A stretch of 5,605 bases of DNA. Origin: Candidatus Woesearchaeota archaeon. GTDB taxonomy: Archaea > Nanobdellota > Nanobdellia > Woesearchaeales > B29-G15. Positions 1-5,605 of the stretch are shown piece by piece; position 1 is the stretch's first letter; every line of letters begins with the position of its first letter. The notes beneath the pieces are model-generated. The model ran no database searches. It was not told the DNA's origin and saw nothing but the letters and a program-made list of their open reading frames with translations. The stretch spans positions 1-5,605 of the forward strand of contig QMQS01000065.1 of NCBI GenBank assembly GCA_003650585.1, read 5' to 3'. Made by a program: the position numbers and the translations under genes.

Positions 1-5
1 AAATA
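1..5 (+). promoter_or_regulatory. Possible TATA box cut by the left edge
   Basis: The window opens with AAATA. If this is the right end of a TATA box, its centre lies about 26-28 bases before the ATG at 29, the same spacing seen for the three better-supported promoters in this window. The upstream half and any BRE are outside the window, so this rests on spacing alone. The TTTAAA at 14-19 looks more like a TATA core but is too close to the ATG to direct a leaderless start there. Confidence 0.25.
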
Positions 6-28
6 CCCCTCACTTTAAACCCTTTTGC

Positions 29-928
29 ATGCGTGGTTGGATAAAAACTACAGCTAAGCTTATTATAAGCCTTGCTTTAATTGGCTATTTAATAAACAAG
101 ATTGGGCTAGAGCAATTGCTTGGCTCAATTGCTGGGTTTAATCTGATTTACCTCCTACCTGCGGTGTTTGTTATCATTGTAAACTCTATTTTTGGTGCTT
201 TGAACATTCAGTTACTCTTGTTGGCTCTAGGTGAAAGGCTACCATTCAAACGCACACTCAGGTACTACCTCAAATCCTGGGCTTATGGGCTTTTCATGCC
301 AAGCAAAATAGGAGAGTTCAGCTTAATGGTGTTTCTAAAGAGAGATGGGGTGAGCTATACAAGGGGGTTCTTAATCTCTTTAATAGACAAGTTGCTCACC
401 TTTGTTGTTCTGTTTGGCTTTGCCACATTTGGAATTGTCCACCTGTTTGGTCTCAAAATATTTGGCATAATTCTTTTGAGTGTTTTAGCACTCGCGTGCA
501 TGGCTGGCTTCTTTGCCCTAACAAACAGGGGGAGTGCTATATTAAAGCGTTATTTGTTTCGTGGGTTTGCAAGCAAGATTGCCTTTATTCTCAAAGACAC
601 CAACACCCTGTTTCTAAAGCGAGCCAATTACCTTTTCCTTAATCTCATCATCACTGCAGTTAAATGGACACTGGTCTTTGTTATGCTCAAGTTCATTTTC
701 TGGGGGCTTGGTGAGAATGTGGCTCTGTTGTACATAATGACCGCTCTCGCTTTGGGGACACTGGCATCCCTCATCCCAATATCCATAAGCGGGCTCGGGG
801 TGCTAGAAAACCTCTCAGTCAAGATACTATGCTATTATAATGTGGCTGAACTAACTGCAGGGAGTGGTTTGCTCCTACTTACAACCATAAAATACCTGCT
901 TGCATTACTTATTTTCCTATTGGTTTGA
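29..928 (+). CDS. LPG_synthase_TM / UPF0104 family integral membrane protein
   Basis: This is a 299-residue, almost wholly hydrophobic protein with about seven or eight membrane segments (roughly residues 8-23, 38-66, 82-90, 115-138, 143-163, 200-226, 231-256, 279-298). Three family landmarks are visible: a P-x-x-x-G-E motif in GLFMPSKIGEF (88-97), an acidic-Lys-Leu-Leu stretch DKLLTF (120-125), and the diagnostic LIPISISGLGVLE (248-260). The family includes the membrane domain of lysylphosphatidylglycerol synthase (MprF, where it flips lipids) and the C-terminal half of archaeal AglD. This protein is the membrane part alone, with no aminoacyltransferase or GT2 domain. In surface-glycan loci such proteins are proposed lipid or glycolipid flippases, but the substrate here is unknown. 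The ATG at 29 fits the usual short basic N-terminus before the first helix, but the frame stays open to base 2, so an upstream start cannot be excluded. Its last 20 bases overlap the 3' end of the opposite-strand gene. Confidence 0.88.
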   Translation: MRGWIKTTAKLIISLALIGYLINKIGLEQLLGSIAGFNLIYLLPAVFVIIVNSIFGALNIQLLLLALGERLPFKRTLRYYLKSWAYGLFMPSKIGEFSLMVFLKRDGVSYTRGFLISLIDKLLTFVVLFGFATFGIVHLFGLKIFGIILLSVLALACMAGFFALTNRGSAILKRYLFRGFASKIAFILKDTNTLFLKRANYLFLNLIITAVKWTLVFVMLKFIFWGLGENVALLYIMTALALGTLASLIPISISGLGVLENLSVKILCYYNVAELTAGSGLLLLTTIKYLLALLIFLLV

Positions 929-2774
929 ACATAAATATTTTAGCGACTGTGCCTCCCTTGTCTTTGAACGACACCAACTCCTTCAGATACTTATCAAGCT
1001 GCCTTGACCATGGGTGAGTGAAATTTAACTCTGCCGGCAACACAACCAACACATCCTCTTTTTTAACGAGTGGGTTGTTGTCACGTTTGGAGGGGTCTAT
1101 TGCCATATTGGTTCTTATATAGCTAATATTAAACCTATCGAAGTAATCAATAAACTTTTGAGAGGCAGGCACAGTTATTGGGTCAAAGAAAGAGACTAGT
1201 TTGCCTTTCTCATTAATCACAAATTCGCTCCTGAACCAAAATATATCCCAGTAGAAATACTTGGCTCTGTATTTCTGTATCAGCTCTTCTCTATAAGAGT
1301 CGTCGTTGCCATACAGCAGCACTGCTAAGTCAGCTTCCCTCTGGAAACTGTCAAGGAACAAATCAACATGGCTCTCCTTTAGTGTGAGGAACTTTCTACC
1401 AGTCAGAGCGTTGACAGCAGACGCTATTTCCTTTGTTGTAACAAACACATCATTAACATCTGTGTTAGTGGTTATCCATTGGGCAACATCCAACATATAC
1501 GGGGTGAGCGAAGATGTGCCTGCTTTCGCCCACCTATTTGTGTTCTTGTATGTACTAAACTCAACGACTGTGAATAAAAGCAACAACACCAGTATAAGGT
1601 AAACAACAAACCTCCCATACCGCCCGAATGCATGTAATATAAGGTAGAGTGCCAAACAAGATACCAAGAAAATAGCAATTGGATACGCATGAGCCACCAT
1701 GTGGTTTGGCACTAAGGAGAAACCAAATAGTGGCTTTGTAATAATAAAATGAAAAGGCAACAAAAGCAACAAACCAGAAACAATGTAAATGGTTTTCATC
1801 ATGGCATTGAGTTTACTAATGACGAATGGTGCTATAATGCCCAGAATAAACAGCACCCTCATAAGTCCTGAGCCAGGACTACCAAAGCTAAACAGGCTTC
1901 GGAATGCAAACTTTAAGAATGCCCCAAAGGTGTACTTATACACTGTTAGGTTGCCTAAGGGCTCTCCGCTAAGCCATGCTGTAAATGCCTCGCTCCAATG
2001 CAAAAGTGATATTGCCAGCCCTGTGCCGATTATTATAGCAATTAGCGCAATATTCTTCAGCAAATCCTGCTTAAACCCCTTTGCGTCAAACCCCTTGGGC
2101 TTGATATACTTACCAACCAACAGGTACAGGGATGCTCCCAACACTACTTGTATCAGGAACAAAAGACCCATGGCATGGCTTAATGTGGCAATCCCAAACA
2201 CAATCCCAGTTAGAATTGCCCAGAGCCACTTCTGCTTCTTCTGAAAGAAATTTAGTAGGGTCACAAAAAACAGTGGGTAAACCACATACCTCGCAAATTC
2301 TGTATATTTGAGAATGCCGCGAGGGGGTGCTGCATACATTAGCACACCAGCCAGTGCAACTGTTTTGTTTTTGAAAATCTTAAGACCAACAAGATATAGC
2401 AGCAACAAACTCAGGGCGACAAAGAAGTAAGAACTTATGAACATAGCACTCATACCATCAAGGTGAAAAACTCGCGCGAAATTGCCAACAAGGAAGGCAT
2501 AAAATGGGAAATAAGTGGGCTTGCCCTCTAAGGTAGAGAAGGATGAGAATGGGTTGCCACCGTACTTGATGTGGTTCACCTGAGCCAGTTGATGGTAAAG
2601 GTCGCCCCCATAAATCGGGGATGGCAGTTGATTGAAACCAGAGTACAACACCCAAAGCAGAATCAACCTAAAGAGTATCAACCCAATCAACGCAAAATCC
2701 TGCCACTCAAGCCCTCTCCAAGTTCTAATAACCCTCTTCTTTAATTCCTTTGAGCCCCTCTTCCTCTTTGCCAC
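909..2774 (-). CDS. GT-C-type membrane protein, probable glycosyltransferase
   Basis: This is a polytopic membrane protein of 621 residues from the GTG at 2774. Residues given here use that start. A very basic N-terminus is followed by a first helix (about 27-46) and an outer loop with YGGDLYHQ, whose Asp58 sits where GT-C enzymes place their catalytic acid. Next come PTYFPFYAFLVGNFARVF (86-103), an E-x-x-R pair (159, 162) and a helix with SHAMG (199-203). About 11-13 helices run to about 405, and then an extracytoplasmic soluble domain of about 210 residues contains QWITTNT and ALTGRK-type segments common in archaeal GT-C proteins. Such enzymes (PMT/ArnT/oligosaccharyltransferase relatives) transfer sugars from polyprenyl-phosphate carriers on the outer membrane face. 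Donor and acceptor are not predictable, and a non-enzymatic relative (for example of the PTPS-related membrane family) is possible. An in-frame TTG at 2786 gives four more residues (625), but the TATA box spacing favours the GTG as a leaderless start. It is transcribed divergently from the deacetylase gene. Confidence 0.8.
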   Translation of the reverse strand: MAKRKRGSKELKKRVIRTWRGLEWQDFALIGLILFRLILLWVLYSGFNQLPSPIYGGDLYHQLAQVNHIKYGGNPFSSFSTLEGKPTYFPFYAFLVGNFARVFHLDGMSAMFISSYFFVALSLLLLYLVGLKIFKNKTVALAGVLMYAAPPRGILKYTEFARYVVYPLFFVTLLNFFQKKQKWLWAILTGIVFGIATLSHAMGLLFLIQVVLGASLYLLVGKYIKPKGFDAKGFKQDLLKNIALIAIIIGTGLAISLLHWSEAFTAWLSGEPLGNLTVYKYTFGAFLKFAFRSLFSFGSPGSGLMRVLFILGIIAPFVISKLNAMMKTIYIVSGLLLLLPFHFIITKPLFGFSLVPNHMVAHAYPIAIFLVSCLALYLILHAFGRYGRFVVYLILVLLLLFTVVEFSTYKNTNRWAKAGTSSLTPYMLDVAQWITTNTDVNDVFVTTKEIASAVNALTGRKFLTLKESHVDLFLDSFQREADLAVLLYGNDDSYREELIQKYRAKYFYWDIFWFRSEFVINEKGKLVSFFDPITVPASQKFIDYFDRFNISYIRTNMAIDPSKRDNNPLVKKEDVLVVLPAELNFTHPWSRQLDKYLKELVSFKDKGGTVAKIFMFKPIGK

Positions 2775-2795
2775 TATCAGCACCAAAATACACAG

Positions 2796-2811
2796 ATATA
2801 TATAACTTTTG
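2796..2811 (-). promoter_or_regulatory. BRE/TATA promoter for the GT-C gene
   Basis: Read on the minus strand, bases 2811 to 2796 give CAAAAGTTATATATAT: a purine-rich BRE-like CAAAAG followed by an A/T-only TATA box (TTATATAT, 2805-2798). The box centre is about 27.5 bases from G2774, the first base of the in-frame GTG. This spacing predicts a leaderless mRNA starting at the GTG and is the main reason for preferring that start over the TTG at 2786. No SD-like sequence precedes either start. Confidence 0.7.
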
Positions 2812-2814
2812 TTG

Positions 2815-2831
2815 TCAAAAAACTTTTATAG
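2815..2831 (+). promoter_or_regulatory. BRE/TATA promoter for the deacetylase gene
   Basis: TCAAAAAACTTTTATAG holds an A-rich BRE-like segment and a TATA box (TTTTATAG, 2824-2831). The box centre lies 27.5 bases before A2855 of the ATG, predicting a leaderless or nearly leaderless transcript. No SD match lies in the short leader. This box and the one on the opposite strand are about 26 bases apart and point outward from a shared divergent region, so one regulator bound between them could affect both genes. No clear operator palindrome is visible. Confidence 0.65.
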
Positions 2832-2854
2832 TTGAGTGATGAACAGGAATAGAA

Positions 2855-3934
2855 ATGACAAAGGAAATATATGAGAGGTTTTATGGTATAAAGCTTGGTA
2901 AGCTTGATTCTAAGTTGGAATGTTTGCTAAACCTTGCCAAGAGCCTGCTCTATCAGGAGTATCTCCCAAACAAAACACCCCTTCTTGCAAGGGTGCCAGG
3001 GTTGCATCCGCATTTTGTGCCGGCTTGGTTGAGGCGAGTAATAAGCAAACGCATAAAGCAAAAGCAACAAGCAGGTTTTCCTCACTTTCCATACGACTTC
3101 TCTGTGGATTTCATAAGAGAGCTTATACACAGCACACAAACCCCAACCCAAAAACCCGTGCCGTTTTGGCCTGATGGTAAGCGGTTTGCAATTGTGCTAA
3201 CTCATGATGTGGATAGTGATTTTATCTTTAAGAATAAAAGAATGCTAAACTCATTCTTGAGGCTAGAGGAAGGGCATGGCTTCAAATCTGCCTGGTATTT
3301 CGTGACTTTCAAATACAAACTCAACCACGCAATACTAAAACAATTGGCAACAAGGGGTCATGAGATTGGATTCCATGGGGATACACATGATTATCGCTTG
3401 CCTTACCTAAAGGAAGAGAGGATTAGAAAGCGCTTGGAGCGTTGCAAACCATTCTTAGAGCAATACAAAGTTAGGGGTGGCAGGTCACCCGTGTTTCTGT
3501 GGACACCAAGATTCCTAAAAGTATTGGCAGAGTATCTGGGTTATGACACCTCGTTCCACGACACAACCATTGGGGGCTTAAGTGGAAGGCGAGAGGGGTG
3601 TTGCTCGTGTTTTCCATTTTTCTATGGCAAACTGTTGGAGATTCCAACCACAATCCCTGAGGAGTTTATGCTCGGCTCCCTGGGCTATAGCCCCGAAGAG
3701 ATTTTAGACATACAAATCTCGAAGATGAGAGAGATACGCAAGCTGGGTGGTGTGGTAAACATACTCACCCATCCTGAACCAGAGATTAGTGCCAACAAAG
3801 TGGCTCTCAAAATTTATCGGGGCTTGCTCAAAGAGTGCAGCAGGTTCAAAGATGCATGGTGTGTGCTACCAAAGGAGTTGGAAGCCCATTGGAGGAAGCG
3901 AGACAAAAGCATCATGCAACGAATTTCAGTTTAA
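2855..3934 (+). CDS. Polysaccharide deacetylase family (CE4/NodB-like) protein
   Basis: This is a 359-residue soluble protein. An N-terminal region (1-105) of unknown role precedes the CE4 core, entered by WPDGKRFAIVLTHDVDSD (105-122). CE4 motifs appear in order: motif 1 as THDVD (116-120, in place of TFDDG; D118 and D120 are the candidate base and metal ligand), motif 2 as HEIGFHGDTHDY (169-180; H174 and H178 fit the H-x-x-x-H metal pair), motif 3 as RSPVFLW (210-216), motif 4 near YDTSFHDTT (230-238), and the catalytic His in LTHPEP (305-310). CE4 enzymes remove N- or O-acetyl groups from sugars using a divalent metal. With no signal peptide or membrane helix, this one probably acts in the cytoplasm on a nucleotide-sugar, lipid-linked or other precursor. 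HDVD-type members are often found in bacterial and archaeal polysaccharide loci. The ATG at 2855 is set by the upstream TATA box. The family call is strong; the substrate is unknown. Confidence 0.9.
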   Translation: MTKEIYERFYGIKLGKLDSKLECLLNLAKSLLYQEYLPNKTPLLARVPGLHPHFVPAWLRRVISKRIKQKQQAGFPHFPYDFSVDFIRELIHSTQTPTQKPVPFWPDGKRFAIVLTHDVDSDFIFKNKRMLNSFLRLEEGHGFKSAWYFVTFKYKLNHAILKQLATRGHEIGFHGDTHDYRLPYLKEERIRKRLERCKPFLEQYKVRGGRSPVFLWTPRFLKVLAEYLGYDTSFHDTTIGGLSGRREGCCSCFPFFYGKLLEIPTTIPEEFMLGSLGYSPEEILDIQISKMREIRKLGGVVNILTHPEPEISANKVALKIYRGLLKECSRFKDAWCVLPKELEAHWRKRDKSIMQRISV

Positions 3935-3950
3935 CGAAAGGTTTATATAT
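3935..3950 (+). promoter_or_regulatory. BRE/TATA promoter for the FkbH-like gene
   Basis: CGAAAGGTTTATATAT begins directly after the deacetylase stop codon: a purine-rich BRE-like CGAAAGG and a TATA box TTTATATA (3942-3949). This is the best-looking promoter in the window and implies that the FkbH-like gene has its own transcript rather than depending only on read-through. The box centre is 25.5 bases before A3971, so transcription should begin at or near that base, 17 bases before the proposed start at 3988. Confidence 0.72.
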
Positions 3951-3970
3951 TGCTCGCACAGGGGTTGAAT

Positions 3971-3991
3971 ATGAGGGGGGAGTTGCTATGA
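3971..3991 (+). CDS. Possible six-codon leaderless leader ORF (MRGELL)
   Basis: An ATG at the predicted transcription start opens a six-codon frame that ends in TGA at 3989-3991, overlapping the ATG of the FkbH-like gene as ATGA. If the mRNA begins at 3971, the ribosome would meet this mini-ORF first and could reinitiate at the overlapping start. The same bases carry the SD-like GGGGAG, so the frame may simply be a by-product of an ordinary short SD leader. Nothing in the peptide suggests attenuation by a particular amino acid. Confidence 0.25.
   Translation: MRGELL
3977..3982 (+). promoter_or_regulatory. Shine-Dalgarno-like site of the FkbH-like gene
   Basis: GGGGAG, with GGAG at 3979-3982, lies five bases before the ATG at 3988. 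It supports that start over the ATG at 3971, which is in another frame and reaches a stop after six codons. It is the only convincing SD-like site at a gene start in this window; the other starts appear leaderless. Confidence 0.6.
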
Positions 3992-5605
3992 GTGAGACTC
4001 TCAATGAGTACATTCAGGAGAGTAAACGCATCAAAGCGAGCAAAGCCAAATTAGCAAAACAGATAAGGGTTGCCTTTTTATCAAACTTCACACTCAAGTG
4101 GTTTTCTGAAGTGCTCAGTGTGCTCTGTTATAAGAACCGTATTTCTGCAGAGGTCTACACAGCCCCATACAACCAGTATACCCAAGAGATACTCAACAAA
4201 GCAAGCAAGTTGTATAAGTTTGAGCCTCAACTAACCGTCTTGATCCTGGATGCCAAGAAATTGCTCGGAAAGAGGTATGATTTCCCATACAGGTTAAGCC
4301 CAAAGGAGCGTCGCGAGTTAATAGATGCAACATACAATGAGCTGATTGGGCTTGTTGAACGCATTCTAGATAACCTAAAAACAATTGTGCTGCTCCACAA
4401 CTTTAGGGTGCCTCTAAGCTCCCCAATGGGTATCCTTGAGAACAAGCAGGAGTTTGGATTTGTAGAGATGATAGAGGCACTAAATTCTAAACTTAGGGAG
4501 TATGCAAAGCAGAATAAGAGCGTGTTTGTGTTTGACTTCAACCGCTTTTGCTTGAAATATGGGCTATCTCAAGTTAGTGATAAGAGACTTGAGTATTTGG
4601 CAGACATGAGGTTCGCCCCAGAGATAATCCCAAAGCTTTGTGAGGAGTACCTCGGCTATATAATACCCATACTCTCGATGACCAAAAAGTGCCTCGTTCT
4701 GGATTTGGATAACACCCTATGGGGCGGGATTATAGGTGAGGACGGGATAGAGGGCATAAAACTTGGACCAGAGAAAGAGGGTTTGCCCTTTCTTGAATTC
4801 CAGAAACGAATTTTAAACCTTTTCGAGCGAGGCATTATCCTTGCAATCAACAGCAAGAACAATCCAGAGGACGCCCTCAAGGTGCTCAGGGAGCACCCCT
4901 ATATGCTCCTAAGGGAGGAGCATTTCGCAAGCATGAAAATAAATTGGAATGACAAGGTTAGCAACATGATTGAGATTGCCAAAGAAATCAACATTGGTCT
5001 GGGTAGCTTGGTGTTTATAGATGACGACAAACTCAACAGGGCATTGGTGAGGGAGCAGCTGCCAGAGGTTACAGTGGTTGAGCTTCCAGAGGACATAGCA
5101 TTATATCCAGAGGTGATAGACAATCTCAAGGTTTTCAATACTCTACAAATTACCAAAGAGGACCTGCAGAAGGGTAGGATGTATGCCCAACAGAGAAAGC
5201 GAACAGAGTTAATGGGTAAAGTGGCCAACTTGGATGAGTTTCTCAAAAGGCTCAAAATGAGGATTACACTCTACAAAGCCAACCAATTTAATATACCGAG
5301 GATAGCCCAACTCACTCAAAAGACCAACCAGTTTAATATGACGACCAAGCGCTACCTCGAGCAAGACATCAAGGAGTTTGCCGAGTCTCAAAGCTATGAG
5401 GTTTATTGTGCCCAAGTGGAAGACAGGTTTGGTGACAATGGCATCACAGGGGTAGTGATAATTGAAAAGAAACCAGAAGAAAAGGCATGGGTAATCGACA
5501 CCTTCCTTCTGAGTTGTAGAATAATTGGGCGCAAGGTTGAAGACATCCTAATAGCAAAAATGGCTGAAAAGGCAAGGGCAGCAGGAGCTAATAAACTTAT
5601 TGGGC
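3988..5605 (+). CDS. FkbH-like HAD-IIIC protein (partial, runs off right edge)
   Basis: The frame is open for 539 codons to the window end. The N-terminal domain (about 26-225) has the SNFT (32-35), APYNQYTQEIL (59-69) and ILDAK segments typical of the SGNH-like N-terminal part of long FkbH proteins, ending in FAPEIIPKL (209-217). The HAD core has motif I LDLDNTLWGG (238-247; D239 nucleophile, D241 acid/base), motif II INSKN (287-291), motif III K323 in NWNDK, and motif IV FIDDD (343-347). The C-terminal acyltransferase-like part includes LTQKTNQFNMTTKRY (442-456), DRFGDNGITGVV (479-490) and IDTFLLSCRIIGRKVED (503-519). FkbH enzymes take 1,3-bisphosphoglycerate, dephosphorylate it and load the glyceryl unit on an acyl carrier protein thiol; FkbH-like relatives in glycan loci probably supply acyl decorations. 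Motif IV has DDK where polyketide FkbH proteins usually have DNP. By analogy with full-length relatives, perhaps 40-80 residues are missing. The family call is very firm; the exact acyl group is not known. Confidence 0.93.
   Translation, partial: MSETLNEYIQESKRIKASKAKLAKQIRVAFLSNFTLKWFSEVLSVLCYKNRISAEVYTAPYNQYTQEILNKASKLYKFEPQLTVLILDAKKLLGKRYDFPYRLSPKERRELIDATYNELIGLVERILDNLKTIVLLHNFRVPLSSPMGILENKQEFGFVEMIEALNSKLREYAKQNKSVFVFDFNRFCLKYGLSQVSDKRLEYLADMRFAPEIIPKLCEEYLGYIIPILSMTKKCLVLDLDNTLWGGIIGEDGIEGIKLGPEKEGLPFLEFQKRILNLFERGIILAINSKNNPEDALKVLREHPYMLLREEHFASMKINWNDKVSNMIEIAKEINIGLGSLVFIDDDKLNRALVREQLPEVTVVELPEDIALYPEVIDNLKVFNTLQITKEDLQKGRMYAQQRKRTELMGKVANLDEFLKRLKMRITLYKANQFNIPRIAQLTQKTNQFNMTTKRYLEQDIKEFAESQSYEVYCAQVEDRFGDNGITGVVIIEKKPEEKAWVIDTFLLSCRIIGRKVEDILIAKMAEKARAAGANKLIG

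Noticed and set aside
929..945. Possible T-rich terminator after the first gene (AAATATTTTAG)
   Set aside because: The T-run is only four bases, lies inside the opposite gene's coding sequence, and has no accompanying hairpin.
1789..2244. 151-residue plus-strand frame inside the GT-C gene
   Set aside because: It is antisense to a long membrane-protein gene with clear domain logic. Its translation has no recognisable motif, and no promoter or SD precedes it.
2920..3174. 84-residue plus-strand frame overlapping the start of the deacetylase
   Set aside because: It is an alternative frame within the deacetylase gene, without its own promoter or SD. The overlapping frame has matching promoter spacing and complete CE4 motifs.
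3599..3610. Cys-Cys-Ser-Cys cluster in the deacetylase, considered as a metal or Fe-S site
   Set aside because: The spacing (C249, C250, C252) does not match a known Fe-S or zinc motif, there is no second Cys pair nearby, and similar Gly-Cys-rich segments ahead of a PF dipeptide occur in related deacetylases.
4227..4541. 104-residue minus-strand frame opposite the FkbH-like gene
   Set aside because: The opposite strand carries the conserved N-terminal domain of an FkbH-like protein. The antisense translation shows no family resemblance and no start signals.
4899..5255. 118-residue minus-strand frame with a hydrophobic stretch
   Set aside because: It lies opposite the HAD motif IV region of the FkbH-like gene. 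Its Ser/Leu-rich composition is what antisense reading of a Glu/Lys/Asp-rich gene produces.
5281..5340. Near-repeat of AACCA(A/G)TTTAATAT about 45 bases apart
   Set aside because: It encodes the two NQFN segments of the FkbH C-terminal domain, which are a conserved family feature, so it is not a DNA-level repeat.

Overview
The window looks archaeal. Three genes are preceded by a purine-rich BRE-like stretch and an A/T-only TATA box, and in each case the box centre lies about 25-28 bases upstream of a start codon: GTG at 2774 on the minus strand, ATG at 2855 and ATG at 3971. That is the geometry of leaderless archaeal transcripts. A fourth TATA box may be cut by the left edge. Base composition is moderately A/T-rich by eye and stop usage is standard (TGA, TAA). 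I cannot name the lineage; methanogens, other Euryarchaeota and DPANN groups all remain possible.

Layout: (1) 29-928 (+), a multi-pass membrane protein of the LPG_synthase_TM / UPF0104 family. (2) 909-2774 (-), a large GT-C-type membrane protein, probably a glycosyltransferase, convergent with gene 1 and sharing 20 coding bases with it. (3) A compact divergent promoter region (about 2775-2854) with one TATA box per strand. (4) 2855-3934 (+), a polysaccharide-deacetylase (CE4/NodB-like) protein with no signal peptide. (5) A 53-base gap with its own TATA box, an SD-like sequence and a possible six-codon leader ORF. (6) 3988 to beyond the right edge (+), an FkbH-like HAD-IIIC protein with its N-terminal domain, HAD core and most of its C-terminal acyltransferase-like domain.

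Together these suggest a surface-glycan or glycolipid locus. The GT-C protein would transfer a lipid-linked sugar outside the membrane, the deacetylase would edit an N-acetylated or acylated precursor in the cytoplasm, and the UPF0104-type protein could act in lipid or glycolipid handling. The FkbH-like protein would make a glyceryl-type acyl unit, normally on an acyl carrier protein, for decorating a sugar. This joint role is inference from family membership and proximity.

The items I find most worth a second look are the FkbH-like gene in an archaeal setting (is an acyl carrier protein encoded just beyond the edge?), the leaderless mini-ORF overlapping its start by ATGA, and a marked scarcity of GATC (one site in 5605 bases). 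No tRNA, rRNA, CRISPR array, insertion sequence or clear terminator was seen, and no non-coding stretch exceeds 300 bases.
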